DNA of 64,000 nt from an uncultured Polaribacter sp. (GCF_947496195.1 NZ_CANMBY010000002.1:124001-188000), one strand, 5' to 3'; counted from the stretch's first letter, positions 41,469-50,792 are shown. The notes: generated from the sequence alone by a model not told the origin. Numbers and translations: made by a program.

Positions 41469-42703
41469 TGCAGACTAAACACTTCATAAAATACATTGTT
41501 TGCTCCTTTTTGTTTTTACAAATCATAGGATGTAAAAAAACGAATTGGACAGAAAATTATAGAGAAAAAGAAAAAAGTCCTTTTGGTACATTTATCATAA
41601 AAAATGAAGCGAATACATTATTTGAAGGTGAAGATTTTGTATACTTAAATACACATATCTACGATTATCTTTTTGAAAATTATGAAACTACATCAGCAGA
41701 TTTTGGCAACTACATACTCATTAAAAGAAATGGAATAAAATTAAATGAAGAAAGTATTAGAGATGTTTTGTCTTTTGTTGCAGATGGTAATAATGCCTTT
41801 TTATCTTTAAATTATTTTTCTGATGAATTACAAAAATCTTTAGAATTTAGAAGTAACAATTTAGATAAAAATGTATTAAGTATAGCTACTTTAAAAGAGC
41901 GTAAAGGCACTTTTAAAATAAAAGATGCTACTAAAAATGAGGTTTCTTTTTATTTTGATAGAAACATTAAACGCCACTATTTTATAACATATAATGATAC
42001 AACTACCACAGTCTTGGGTACACATAAAATAGGAGAAGAAGAATTACCAAACTTTTTAAAAATACAATATGGTAAAGGAGCTGTTTTTGTGCATACTAAT
42101 CCTGTTGTGTTTACCAATTACTTTTTATTAAAAGATACTTATTCTTATACAGAACAGGTTTTTTCATATTTCCCCTCTTCTACTATACTTTGGGATCCTC
42201 ATACTGCTAATAGCAAATATTTAAGAAATATAGAAGAAGATAAGGGCTCTGTGTTTAGCTTTTTTATAAGACACCAATCGTTAACATGGTTTTTATTTAC
42301 TACCCTAATTGGTTTATTTTTATTTTTATTCTTTAATGCAAAAAGAAAACAAAGAGCTATACCTGTAATTCCTAAACCAGAAAATACTACAGTTGCTTTT
42401 ACACAAACCATTTCTAGTTTGTATTTAAAAGAACAAAATCATAAGAATTTAGTCGATAAAAAAATTACTTATTTTTTAGAAAAAGTAAGAACAAAATACC
42501 TTTTACAAACACATAATTTAAATCAAGAATTTATAGAAAAATTAGCACTAAAATCTGATAATAATTTTTCTAAAACCAAATATTTAATAAATACAATTAT
42601 TACTTTAAATAAGAAACACGAATGTTCTGAAGAAGAACTACTTGTGTTACACAAAATGATAGATAATTTCTTTAAAAATAAACGAAATGGAGACACCAAA
42701 TAA
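41468..42703 (+). CDS. DUF4350 domain lipoprotein
   Basis: 411 residues from ATG 41468, which overlaps the previous TAA as TAATG; ATG 41459 in the same frame is the alternative. The signal IVCSFLFLQIIGC suggests a lipoprotein. The DUF4350 domain (about 40-250) resembles glutamine-amidotransferase-like sugar-binding folds. One membrane helix (about 275-297, LTWFLFTTLIGLFLFLFF) precedes a C-terminal cytoplasmic helical region. It overlaps moxR by 17 bp, so translation is tightly coupled. Confidence 0.82.
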   Translation: MQTKHFIKYIVCSFLFLQIIGCKKTNWTENYREKEKSPFGTFIIKNEANTLFEGEDFVYLNTHIYDYLFENYETTSADFGNYILIKRNGIKLNEESIRDVLSFVADGNNAFLSLNYFSDELQKSLEFRSNNLDKNVLSIATLKERKGTFKIKDATKNEVSFYFDRNIKRHYFITYNDTTTTVLGTHKIGEEELPNFLKIQYGKGAVFVHTNPVVFTNYFLLKDTYSYTEQVFSYFPSSTILWDPHTANSKYLRNIEEDKGSVFSFFIRHQSLTWFLFTTLIGLFLFLFFNAKRKQRAIPVIPKPENTTVAFTQTISSLYLKEQNHKNLVDKKITYFLEKVRTKYLLQTHNLNQEFIEKLALKSDNNFSKTKYLINTIITLNKKHECSEEELLVLHKMIDNFFKNKRNGDTK

Positions 42704-43691
42704 CGAAACAAACGAAGAGGCATTAGCATTTACAAATCGTATAGATTTAAGCCAATTACAAGAGAGTGTTTTTAACATCAAAAAACAACTACAAAAAGTA
42801 ATTGTTGGTCAAAAAGAAATGATAGATCTTTTATTAGTAGCTCTACTTTCTGATGGGCATGTATTAATAGAAGGCGTACCTGGTGTTGCTAAAACCATCA
42901 CAGCTAAATTATTATCTAAAACTATTGCTGTAGATTTTAGTAGAATACAATTTACACCAGATTTAATGCCTTCAGATATTTTAGGAACTTCTGTTTTTAA
43001 TGCTAAGATTAGTGATTTTGAATTTAAAAAAGGACCTATTTTCTCTAACATGGTATTAATTGATGAAATAAATAGAGCTCCTGCAAAAACACAGGCTGCA
43101 CTATTTGAAGTTATGGAAGAAAAACAAATTACTATGGATGGTGTGCGTTACGAAATGAATGCTCCTTTTATGGTGTTAGCCACACAAAACCCTATAGAGC
43201 AAGAAGGTACATATCGTTTACCTGAAGCTCAATTAGACCGTTTTTTGTTTAAGATAGTAGTAGATTATCCAACAGCAGAAGATGAACTAGAGATTGTAAT
43301 TAGAGAACAAGCTTTAAAAAACACTACAAAAGATGAAAAAATAGAGACTATCATTAAGGATGAAGAAATCATCAACTTTAGAAAGCTAATTCATGAAGTT
43401 AATATTGAAGAAAATTTATTAAAATACATTACCAATGTTGTGGTAAATACTAGATCTAATGCACAATTGTATTTAGGAGCTTCACCTAGAGCAACTATTG
43501 CCATTTTAAATGCATCTAAAACATTTGCAGCTATAGAAGGACGTGATTTTGTGACTCCAGAAGATATTAAAAAAGCTGCTATTCCTGTTTTACAACATAG
43601 AGTTATTGTTACTCCAGAAAGAGAAATGGAAGGCGTAACTAGCAAACAAATTATTGAACAGATTATAGAATCTGTAGAAATACCAAGGTAA
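42687..43691 (+). CDS. MoxR-family AAA+ ATPase
   Basis: 334 residues. Walker A GVPGVAKT, Walker B VLIDEINRAPAKTQAALFEVMEE, sensor 1 LATQNPIEQEGTYRLPEAQLDRF and a C-terminal lid. Such ATPases act as chaperones for metal-cofactor or complex assembly, usually with a DUF58 or VWA partner, here encoded next. The preceding membrane proteins likely form or recruit the client complex. Confidence 0.94.
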   Translation: METPNNETNEEALAFTNRIDLSQLQESVFNIKKQLQKVIVGQKEMIDLLLVALLSDGHVLIEGVPGVAKTITAKLLSKTIAVDFSRIQFTPDLMPSDILGTSVFNAKISDFEFKKGPIFSNMVLIDEINRAPAKTQAALFEVMEEKQITMDGVRYEMNAPFMVLATQNPIEQEGTYRLPEAQLDRFLFKIVVDYPTAEDELEIVIREQALKNTTKDEKIETIIKDEEIINFRKLIHEVNIEENLLKYITNVVVNTRSNAQLYLGASPRATIAILNASKTFAAIEGRDFVTPEDIKKAAIPVLQHRVIVTPEREMEGVTSKQIIEQIIESVEIPR

Positions 43692-43727
43692 AACAAGAAC
43701 AATTTAGACACCAATATATTAGAGAAA

Positions 43728-45062
43728 TTGATAAAACTATTTCGTACATTATTTTTAACCAATAGGTTTTTTTATGCTTTAGGAAGCATTGCTACTTTAT
43801 TTGTAGTAGGCTTTTTTGCTCCTTTTGTATTTACAGTTGCTCAAGTACTACTATTAATGTTAGCTATTTTAACCTTAATAGAAATTGTGGTTTTGTATCG
43901 TCAAAAAAATGGTGTTGAATTACTTCGTATGTTACCTGAAAGATTATCTAATGGAGATGAAAATAAAATTTCACTACAATTAAAAAACAAATACAGTTTT
44001 GATGTTTTTTTAAATATGATAGAAGAACTCCCCTACCAATTTCAAAAAAGGGATTTCTATTTTACACAAACACTTACTAAACAAGAAGATAAAACACTCC
44101 ATTATTTCTTAACACCCAAAGAAAGAGGAGTATATACATTTGGAAAAGTAAATGTATATACAAGTTCTAAACTTAAATTAACCTCAAGAAAATATCAATT
44201 AGCAGAAGAAAAAGAATTAAAATGCTATCCTTCTTTTTTACAATTAAATGAGTTTGATGTAAACATAGCTAACAAATCTTCTTTGTCTTATGGCACTAAA
44301 AAAGTAAGACGAATTGGAAATTCACTCGAATTTGAACAGATTAAAGAATACATTTCTGGAGATGATATAAGAACCTTAAACTGGAAAGCTACAGCTAAAA
44401 GAGGTCAGTTAATGGTAAATCAATATGTAGAAGAAAAATCGCAATCTGTATACGCTATTATAGATAAAGGGAGAGCCATGCAAATGACTTTTGAAGGGGT
44501 AACCTTATTAGATTATGCCATTAATGCATCTTTAGCTATTAGCAAAATAGTACTTAAGAAGCAAGACAAAGCAGGTATGGTTACTTTTTCTAAAAATATC
44601 GAAGATTGGGTTGTTGCAGAACGTAGAAATTCTCAAATGACTTTAATTTCTGAAGCTCTACATTATGTAAAAACAGATTTTAGCGAATCTGACTTTAGTG
44701 CTTTGTACAGTAACATTAAAAGAAAAATAACCCATAGAAGTTTACTTATTTTATTTTCTAATTTCGAAACTATGGATGGTTTACAAAGACAACTCCCCTA
44801 TTTAAGAGCGTTAGCAAAAAACCACTTGGTATTGGTTGTCTTTTTTAAAAATACAGAATTAGATATTTTAATGCATAAAAAGGCAAATAATATACAAGAA
44901 GTATATGATACCATTATTGCTGAAAAGTTTATGTATGAGAAGAAAAGAATTGTAAATGAACTTGCTAAATATGGAATTGCTTCTGTATTAACAGAACCTA
45001 AAAACTTAACAGGCAACACAATTGAAAAATATTTAAATCTTAAAGCAAGAGGATTATTTTAA
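43728..45062 (+). CDS. DUF58 domain protein (VWA-like partner of MoxR)
   Basis: 444 residues with a TTG start at 43728; no ATG fits. Two membrane helices at the N-terminus (about 15-55) precede an immunoglobulin-like segment (60-180). The DUF58 signature SLEFEQIKEYISGDDIRTLNWKATAKRGQLMVNQY lies at about 205-240 in pieces, and a VWA-like domain with IIDKGRAM follows. It is the standard partner of MoxR. It is last in the locus. Confidence 0.88.
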   Translation: MIKLFRTLFLTNRFFYALGSIATLFVVGFFAPFVFTVAQVLLLMLAILTLIEIVVLYRQKNGVELLRMLPERLSNGDENKISLQLKNKYSFDVFLNMIEELPYQFQKRDFYFTQTLTKQEDKTLHYFLTPKERGVYTFGKVNVYTSSKLKLTSRKYQLAEEKELKCYPSFLQLNEFDVNIANKSSLSYGTKKVRRIGNSLEFEQIKEYISGDDIRTLNWKATAKRGQLMVNQYVEEKSQSVYAIIDKGRAMQMTFEGVTLLDYAINASLAISKIVLKKQDKAGMVTFSKNIEDWVVAERRNSQMTLISEALHYVKTDFSESDFSALYSNIKRKITHRSLLILFSNFETMDGLQRQLPYLRALAKNHLVLVVFFKNTELDILMHKKANNIQEVYDTIIAEKFMYEKKRIVNELAKYGIASVLTEPKNLTGNTIEKYLNLKARGLF

Positions 45063-45067
45063 TTTTT

Positions 45068-45075
45068 TACATTCG
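45068..45075 (+). promoter_or_regulatory. -7-like element (TACATTCG) for the DUF805 gene
   Basis: TACATTCG, one mismatch from TAnnTTTG, ends 19 bp before ATG 45095. Confidence 0.4.
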
Positions 45076-45094
45076 CACTTTAAAAAATTATTTT

Positions 45095-45529
45095 ATGGAT
45101 TGGTATTTAAAAGTTTTAAGAAATTATGTAACGTTTACAGGTAGGGCAAGAAGAAAAGAGTTCTGGATGTTTACGCTTTTTCATTTTTTATTTCTTTTTC
45201 TTTTAATCTTTTTACTAATCTATTCTACAGATAATTTCTTTAATGACGATTATTACAGTGAGTCTGAAGAGCCTAATTTAATTATAGCCCTATTATTAAT
45301 TTTTTATGTTTTAGGTACTTTTTTACCCTCTGTAGCAGTTACAGTTAGAAGATTACATGATATAGGAAAAAGTGGTTTTTGGTACTTTATTTCTTTTGTA
45401 CCCTATATTGGTTCTTTTGTTTTATTAATTCTAACATGTATGGATAGTCAGCCTAGACCAAATCAATGGGGAGAAAATCCTAAAGGAATTGGTAACGATC
45501 GATTAATAGATCAAATAGGAAGAGAGTAA
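45095..45529 (+). CDS. DUF805 membrane protein
   Basis: 144 residues. YVTFTGRARRKEFWMFTLFHFLF is the DUF805 N-terminal signature, VAVTVRRLHDIGKSGFWYF the second, and the C-terminal QPRPNQWGENPKG the third. Three to four membrane helices. Function is unknown (YhaH/YhaI-like family). It is convergent with the DUF4251 gene, ending 1 bp from it. Confidence 0.9.
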   Translation: MDWYLKVLRNYVTFTGRARRKEFWMFTLFHFLFLFLLIFLLIYSTDNFFNDDYYSESEEPNLIIALLLIFYVLGTFLPSVAVTVRRLHDIGKSGFWYFISFVPYIGSFVLLILTCMDSQPRPNQWGENPKGIGNDRLIDQIGRE

Positions 45530-45530
45530 T

Positions 45531-46061
45531 CTACTCTATAGGTTTCCATTTCCCATAATAAAATATAGATGTTCTATGACTACTATTAACATCTAATTTT
45601 GCACTTTTATTTGGAAATAGTGTAAGCACCATTTTTAAACTTTCAGCCTCTGTTCTAACATCAAATACAAGCTCTTGCTTTTGTTTTTTCTTATTAAATT
45701 TTGATGTAGATTTTTTAGGAATTCCTTCAAACTGAATACCTGAATTACTTGAATTATATCCAATAGAAAGTTGTTGCTCACCAAAATAAGGCAAACTTAT
45801 ATACAAAGAATCATTTCTAACTCTTAGATAGTTAGGGTTATTTACTAAGTTTATACTTGCTGTATTGCTACCTGGAGGTAATAAATTTTCAATTCCCCTA
45901 ACATTTGCAAAAGCAACAGGATTAGCAGAATTAGCTTCAAACATAAAATATCCTTTATCTAATGTACTATTTAAATCTGACAGTTCTTTCTCTGTAGCCA
46001 ATTTAGTTGAAGAACAGCTATATAAAAGTACAATAACGAAAATGTATAAAATCTGCTTCAT
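45531..46061 (-). CDS. DUF4251 lipoprotein
   Basis: 176 residues. MKQILYIFVIVLLYSC is a lipoprotein signal. The mature part fits DUF4251: FMFEANSANPVAFANVRGIENL, then YLRVRNDSLYISLPYFG, and VFDVRTEAESLKMVLTLFPNKSAKLDVNSSHR in pieces. Function is unknown; it lies in the periplasm or outer membrane. A TAAATTTG element is 28 bp upstream of the ATG. Confidence 0.88.
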   Translation of the reverse strand: MKQILYIFVIVLLYSCSSTKLATEKELSDLNSTLDKGYFMFEANSANPVAFANVRGIENLLPPGSNTASINLVNNPNYLRVRNDSLYISLPYFGEQQLSIGYNSSNSGIQFEGIPKKSTSKFNKKKQKQELVFDVRTEAESLKMVLTLFPNKSAKLDVNSSHRTSIFYYGKWKPIE

Positions 46062-46088
46062 ATGTCTTAGTTTTACTTAAAAACTCAT

Positions 46089-46096
46089 CAAATTTA
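46089..46096 (-). promoter_or_regulatory. -7 element (TAAATTTG) for the DUF4251 gene
   Basis: The minus strand reads TAAATTTG, 27 bp before ATG 46061. Confidence 0.5.
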
Positions 46097-46119
46097 GTAC
46101 CAAACCTAAATATTGAAAT

Positions 46120-46127
46120 TATATTTG
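46120..46127 (+). promoter_or_regulatory. -7 element (TATATTTG) for truC
   Basis: TATATTTG ends 21 bp before ATG 46149. Confidence 0.55.
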
Positions 46128-46148
46128 TTTATAATTTAAGCAAAATTA

Positions 46149-46853
46149 ATGAGTTTAGAAATTATTTTTGAGGATGAATACATTCTTTGTGTAAATAAAC
46201 CTAATAATGTATTAGTACATCATGCACATTTATCTAGAAATGTGGCTGATGAAGATTCTTTATTACAATTGATAGAAGCCCAAAAAGCACTTAAAGTTTA
46301 TCCAATACATAGATTAGACAGAAAAACATCTGGAATTATTTTATTGGCAAAACAAAAAGAATATGTTGCAGATTTTCAGTCATTATTTACCAATAACACC
46401 ATTCAAAAAACGTATTATGGAGTTGTTCGTGGTTTTTCTCCTGAAACAAAAATAATTGATTCTCCTGTAAAAGGCAGAGATGCAAAAGTACATAAAGATG
46501 CACTTACAGAATTAAACACATTAGCAAAAATAACTTTAAACATACCAGTTAAACCCTATGACTCCTCTAGATATAGCTTAGTTGAATTATTACCAAAAAC
46601 AGGGAGAATGCACCAATTAAGAGTACATATGAATAAAATTAGTCATCCATTAATTGGAGATGCAAAATATGGTGACAAAAATCACGATTTGATGTATGAG
46701 AATCAATTTGGGTTTAACAATTTATTCTTACATGCAGGTCAATTAGAATTTACACATCCTTTCACAAATGAAAAATTGGTTTTAAAAGCTACTTTTCCAA
46801 AAGACTGGCTATCTTTATTTGAAAAATTTGATTGGAGTAATCCTTTATCATAA
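46149..46853 (+). CDS. truC: tRNA pseudouridine synthase C-like (RluA family)
   Basis: 234 residues. The catalytic Asp is in YPIHRLDRKTSGIIL (the RLD motif), with FEDEYILCVNKPNNVLVHHA at the N-terminus and LPKTGRMHQLRVHMNKISHPLIGD as the conserved C-terminal block. It lacks an S4 domain, as TruC does. TruC modifies U65 of tRNAs; the exact target here is inferred. It has its own promoter and terminator. Confidence 0.88.
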   Translation: MSLEIIFEDEYILCVNKPNNVLVHHAHLSRNVADEDSLLQLIEAQKALKVYPIHRLDRKTSGIILLAKQKEYVADFQSLFTNNTIQKTYYGVVRGFSPETKIIDSPVKGRDAKVHKDALTELNTLAKITLNIPVKPYDSSRYSLVELLPKTGRMHQLRVHMNKISHPLIGDAKYGDKNHDLMYENQFGFNNLFLHAGQLEFTHPFTNEKLVLKATFPKDWLSLFEKFDWSNPLS

Positions 46854-46854
46854 A

Positions 46855-46880
46855 AAAAATCCTGCATTTGCAGGATTTTT
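46855..46880. terminator. Bidirectional terminator after truC
   Basis: ATCCTGC pairs with GCAGGAT around an ATTT loop, flanked by an A run on the left and a T run on the right. The convergent CPXCG gene ends at 46883 and may use it as well. Confidence 0.85.
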
Positions 46881-46882
46881 AT

Positions 46883-47062
46883 TTATTGTTCTATAGATTT
46901 AGCAGTAAAACTGACCAATTCATTATTCTCAAAACTAGGTGAAACTTCTATAGGATTGCAACAAACTTCACAATCTTCTATATAAGTTTGATGATATACA
47001 CTAGTATCTAACAACATCGAAATTTCTTCCCAACAATAAGGGCATTGAAAAAAATGCTCCAC
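46883..47062 (-). CDS. CPXCG-motif cysteine-rich (zinc-ribbon) small protein
   Basis: 59 residues. GTG 47062 shares its G with the TAG stop of the CurA-like gene upstream. It begins VEHFFQCPYCWEEISMLLD and contains two Cys pairs, CPYC (7-10) and CEVCCNP (31-37), followed by IEVS. This matches the CPXCG motif-containing cysteine-rich protein family, presumed to bind one Zn. It ends SFTAKSIEQ. Function is unknown. It is translationally coupled to the upstream gene. Confidence 0.88.
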   Translation of the reverse strand: MEHFFQCPYCWEEISMLLDTSVYHQTYIEDCEVCCNPIEVSPSFENNELVSFTAKSIEQ

Positions 47063-48069
47063 TATTCTTCTATTACTTTTAAAACTAGCTTACCTTTTTT
47101 CTTACCAGTAAATAAACGATTATACGTTTCATGAAAGTTTTCTATACCTTCGTAAATATCTTCTTTAGATTTTAATTTACCTTCTTGCATCCAAATACCC
47201 ATTTGTTGAGCTGCTTCTCCGAATTTTTTAGTGTAATCCATAACCACCATTCCTTGCATTGTAGAACGTGTAACTAATAATGATAAATAATTACTTGGAC
47301 CATCAATTTTTGATTTTTGATTGTATTGAGAAATTGCACCACAAATAACCACTCTAGCATGCATTCTTAACTTACTTAAAGCAGCGTCTAAAATTTTACC
47401 TCCAACATTATCAAAGTACACATCAACACCCTTAGGACATTTCTTTTTTAAAGCTGTGTAAATGTTCTCAGATTTGTAATCTATAGCATCATCAAACCCT
47501 AATTCGTTAATGATGTAATCACATTTTTCTTGACCACCAGCAATACCAATAACAGTACATCCTTTTATTTTAGCTATTTGCCCAACAACACTACCAACAG
47601 CACCTGCTGCTCCTGAAACCAAGACAATATCACCTTCTTTAATTTTACCTACTTCAGTAATTCCGAAATAAGCAGTCATACCTGGCATACCCAAAATACC
47701 AATATATTTTGGCATTGGCGCTAAACGAGTATCTACTTTATACCAGCCATCTCCATTTGTAATGGCATATTGCTGAACACCACCCCAACTTGTCACTACA
47801 TCTCCAATTTCGAATTTTGGGTTTCCATTATTTTTAATCACTTTACCTATAGAACCAGCTCTCATAACATCATCTATAGCAACAGGTGGAATATATGATT
47901 TGGTATCATTCATCCAACCACGCATTGCAGGATCTAATGAAATGTAATGATGTTCTACCAAAATTTCACCTTCTTCTAATTCTGGAACAGGATTCGTTTC
48001 TAATTGCCAAGTATCTGCATCTGGCACTCCAACAGGCCTCTTTTTAAATATAATTTGTTTATTGTGCAT
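47062..48069 (-). CDS. NADP-dependent oxidoreductase, CurA / leukotriene B4 dehydrogenase-like
   Basis: 335 residues of the zinc-free medium-chain reductase subgroup. HYISLDPAMRGWMND is the N-terminal signature, VSGAAGAVGSVVGQIAKIKG the NADP-binding glycine motif and DVYFDNVGGKILDAAL the third block. It reduces alpha,beta-unsaturated carbonyls with NADPH. No zinc-binding Cys/His set is present, as expected. It is followed by the overlapping CPXCG gene; upstream on the same strand is the PepSY gene, 32 bp away. Confidence 0.92.
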   Translation of the reverse strand: MHNKQIIFKKRPVGVPDADTWQLETNPVPELEEGEILVEHHYISLDPAMRGWMNDTKSYIPPVAIDDVMRAGSIGKVIKNNGNPKFEIGDVVTSWGGVQQYAITNGDGWYKVDTRLAPMPKYIGILGMPGMTAYFGITEVGKIKEGDIVLVSGAAGAVGSVVGQIAKIKGCTVIGIAGGQEKCDYIINELGFDDAIDYKSENIYTALKKKCPKGVDVYFDNVGGKILDAALSKLRMHARVVICGAISQYNQKSKIDGPSNYLSLLVTRSTMQGMVVMDYTKKFGEAAQQMGIWMQEGKLKSKEDIYEGIENFHETYNRLFTGKKKGKLVLKVIEE

Positions 48070-48101
48070 AGTTATTTTTTAAAAAACTAAAGATATTGAT
48101 T

Positions 48102-48644
48102 TTATGGGAAAATAATTAAAAACAACAGAGGGAAAATTAACCCTAGTAATGCTAATTTCCATCCTCTTTTGCTAAATCCGTTTTTACCAGCAGGAATTAA
48201 AATTCCAGTAATTGCAATTAATAACATTGCTGCTCCAAAAATATCAGAATACCAAATCCAGAATTTATTTGTTGTTTTATGTAAATACATTGTATGTCCA
48301 ATAATAGGTACTTTTCTTTTAAATTCAAGTTCTCCAGAAGTATCAGACAATTTCATATCTAATATACCATTATCTTTAAAATATACTCTTAATGAGCCAT
48401 TTCTAATACGATGACTATCATAAGTTACATCAAAATGTTTAGTAGCTTCAATTAAAAAACTCTTCGTAATTTCTGCTTCATTGTTAGGCAGTTCTAAGTT
48501 CACTTTCTTACTTTCAAAAGTATAATTCATTGGATACCAATCTTGCCTATGGTTTAAAATAATTCCTGAAAAGGAAAAAGCAATAATTAAACCTACATAA
48601 AAGTAGGCAAAATCTCTGTGTAAATTTCTATTTGTAATCTTCAT
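48102..48644 (-). CDS. PepSY-associated membrane protein
   Basis: 180 residues. The N-terminal helix FAYFYVGLIIAFSFSGIILNH has the His-bearing end typical of PepSY_TM proteins. A periplasmic PepSY-like domain follows (about 40-115), then KFWIWYSDIFGAAMLLIAITGILIP and a last helix LALLGLIFPLLFLIIF. Related proteins take part in iron-siderophore reduction or protease inhibition; the role here is unknown. A TATATTTG element lies 21 bp upstream. Confidence 0.83.
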   Translation of the reverse strand: MKITNRNLHRDFAYFYVGLIIAFSFSGIILNHRQDWYPMNYTFESKKVNLELPNNEAEITKSFLIEATKHFDVTYDSHRIRNGSLRVYFKDNGILDMKLSDTSGELEFKRKVPIIGHTMYLHKTTNKFWIWYSDIFGAAMLLIAITGILIPAGKNGFSKRGWKLALLGLIFPLLFLIIFP

Positions 48645-48664
48645 TATTATTCATAATTAAATCA

Positions 48665-48672
48665 CAAATATA
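48665..48672 (-). promoter_or_regulatory. -7 element (TATATTTG) for the PepSY gene
   Basis: The minus strand reads TATATTTG, 20 bp before ATG 48644. Confidence 0.5.
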
Positions 48673-48695
48673 TTTAGAATTAATCTAAATAAAAA

Positions 48696-50687
48696 TTAAA
48701 AATTCACTAAATCAAGAATATTTTTTTCTAAATATTGTTTACCTAAATATTGCTTTTCTAAATCTGATTGAAAAGGAATTGGTGTTTCTAAACTAGCCAA
48801 TCTTTTAACAGGAGCATCTAAAAATTGAAAGCAATTTTCTGTTATTAAAGCAGATAAATCACTTGCTAATCCTCCAAATAAAGAATCTTCTTGAACAATT
48901 AATACTTTACTTGTTTTTTTTACAGAGTTGTAAATGGTTTCTGTATCTAATGGTTGTAGTGTTCTTAAATCAATAACATCAGCAGCTATATGAGTTAGAT
49001 GTTCCAAAGCTTCTAAAATCCAATGAACTGTAGCTCCATAACCAATAATAGTTATTTCATTTCCTTTTTTAAGAAGATTAGCTTTACCTATTTCACAAGT
49101 AAATTCACCTTCTGAAACATCTTGATAAACAGACCTATATAGTGCTTTATGTTCAAAAAATAAAATAGGGTTAGGATCATTAATCGATTCAATTAATAAG
49201 CCTTTTGCATCTTGAGGAAAAGCAGGATAAACCACTTTTAGCCCAGGCGTTTTAGTAAACCATGCTTCATTTGTCTGACTATGAAAAGGGCCTGCTCCAA
49301 CTCCTGCACCACAAGGCATTCTAACAACAACATCTGCATTTTGTGACCATCTATAATGAGATTTTGCCAACAAATTAACAATTGGGTTAAAACCAGAGGA
49401 AACAAAATCTGCAAATTGCATTTCTACAACTGCTTTCATGCCATTTAAAGATAAACCATAAGCAGCAGACACAATGGCTGATTCACAAATAGGTGTATTT
49501 CTAACACGCTCTTTACCAAATTTTTCTATAAAACCATCTGTTATCTTAAATACACCCCCATATTCAGCAACATCTTGCCCCATAATAACTAAATCATTAT
49601 GCTTATGCATAGACAATTCTAATGCCTCAGAAATAGCATCTACAAAACGTATGTTCTTTTTTGTTGATGACGCATCAATTTCCTGATAATCATAAGCTTT
49701 ATAAACATCGGTTAATTCAGTTTCTAAATCTGGTATTATTTTTTCTTCGTCAAAAGCTATTTGAAGATGCTTATTGATTTCTTCAGTGATTTCTTCTTTA
49801 TATTCAGTTTCAATTGATGAATTTAGTATGTTTTCTGACTTTAGATAAGCCACAAAATTGTCTATTGGATCTTTTAAAGCCCAATCATTCATTAAATCTT
49901 CAGGCACATATTTTGTTCCACTAGCTTCTTCATGACCACGCATTCTAAAGGTTTTAAACTCTAATAAAACTGGTCTAGGATTTTTGCGTATACTTTTTGC
50001 TAATTCATCTACTTTAGAATAAACTTCTAATATATTATTACCATCAATTACATAACTTTCCATTCCATAACCAATACCTCTATCAGCTAAATCTTTACAA
50101 TTAAATTGCTCTGATGTTGGTGTAGATAATCCATATCCATTATTTTCAATACAAAACAGTACAGGTAAACTCCAAACAGAAGCTACATTTAAAGCTTCAT
50201 GAAAATCTCCTTCACTAGTACCTCCTTCACCTGTAAATACAGCGCAAACCTTATTATTTTGCTTCAATCTATTAGCTAAAGCAATACCATCTGCTATGCC
50301 TAATTGTGGTCCTAAATGAGAAATCATACCCACTAAATGATATTCTTGCGTTCCAAAATGAAAACTACGATCTCTACCTTTTGTAAAACCATTCATTTTT
50401 CCTTGCCATTGAGAAAATAAACGATACAAAGGAATTTCTCTTGTGGTAAATACGCCTAAATTTCTATGCATGGGTAAAATGTATTCATCATTTTCTAGAG
50501 CCATTGTAACACCCACTGAAATTGCCTCTTGCCCAATACCTGAAAACCACTTAGATATTTTACCCTGTCTTAATAAGACCAACATCTTCTCCTCAATTAA
50601 ACGAGGCTTTAACATGTTTTTATATAAATGTAATAATGTTGCTTTATCTATAGAATACTTTGAGGTATATTCAATATTTGTAGACAT
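48696..50687 (-). CDS. Fused 2-oxoacid dehydrogenase E1 alpha/beta
   Basis: 663 residues. The alpha half (1 to about 335) has the thiamine pyrophosphate motif GEGGTSEGDFHEALN ... ENN at 153-183 and the phosphorylation-loop-like RMRGHEEASG. The beta half (about 345-663) has IMGQDVAEYGGVFKITDG, PICESAIVSAAYGLSLNG and LIVQEDSLFGGL. The fusion is common in Bacteroidota and is usually annotated as branched-chain 2-oxoisovalerate dehydrogenase E1. E2 and E3 are not adjacent, so the complex must be assembled from loci elsewhere. Confidence 0.92.
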   Translation of the reverse strand: MSTNIEYTSKYSIDKATLLHLYKNMLKPRLIEEKMLVLLRQGKISKWFSGIGQEAISVGVTMALENDEYILPMHRNLGVFTTREIPLYRLFSQWQGKMNGFTKGRDRSFHFGTQEYHLVGMISHLGPQLGIADGIALANRLKQNNKVCAVFTGEGGTSEGDFHEALNVASVWSLPVLFCIENNGYGLSTPTSEQFNCKDLADRGIGYGMESYVIDGNNILEVYSKVDELAKSIRKNPRPVLLEFKTFRMRGHEEASGTKYVPEDLMNDWALKDPIDNFVAYLKSENILNSSIETEYKEEITEEINKHLQIAFDEEKIIPDLETELTDVYKAYDYQEIDASSTKKNIRFVDAISEALELSMHKHNDLVIMGQDVAEYGGVFKITDGFIEKFGKERVRNTPICESAIVSAAYGLSLNGMKAVVEMQFADFVSSGFNPIVNLLAKSHYRWSQNADVVVRMPCGAGVGAGPFHSQTNEAWFTKTPGLKVVYPAFPQDAKGLLIESINDPNPILFFEHKALYRSVYQDVSEGEFTCEIGKANLLKKGNEITIIGYGATVHWILEALEHLTHIAADVIDLRTLQPLDTETIYNSVKKTSKVLIVQEDSLFGGLASDLSALITENCFQFLDAPVKRLASLETPIPFQSDLEKQYLGKQYLEKNILDLVNF

Positions 50688-50712
50688 AAATTATAAATTT
50701 CTCAATTTAAAA

Positions 50713-50720
50713 CAAACATA
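50713..50720 (-). promoter_or_regulatory. -7 element (TATGTTTG) for the E1 gene
   Basis: The minus strand reads TATGTTTG, 25 bp before ATG 50687. Confidence 0.5.
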
Positions 50721-50736
50721 AAGAAATTTATTGCAT

Positions 50737-50772
50737 AAAAAAATCCTTATCTTTTATTGATAAGGATTTTTA
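50737..50772 (-). terminator. Terminator of the Lrp-type regulator gene
   Basis: AAAATCCTTATC (50740-50751) pairs with GATAAGGATTTT (50759-50770) around a 7-nt loop. On the minus strand it is followed by a T run. Confidence 0.85.
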
Positions 50773-50792
50773 TTAAAATATTTTAATAAATA

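Noticed and set aside
42523..43762. Minus-strand ORFs across DUF4350/MoxR/DUF58, up to 123 codons
   Set aside because: They are opposite to conserved coding sequence; the length reflects low stop density in the antisense frame.
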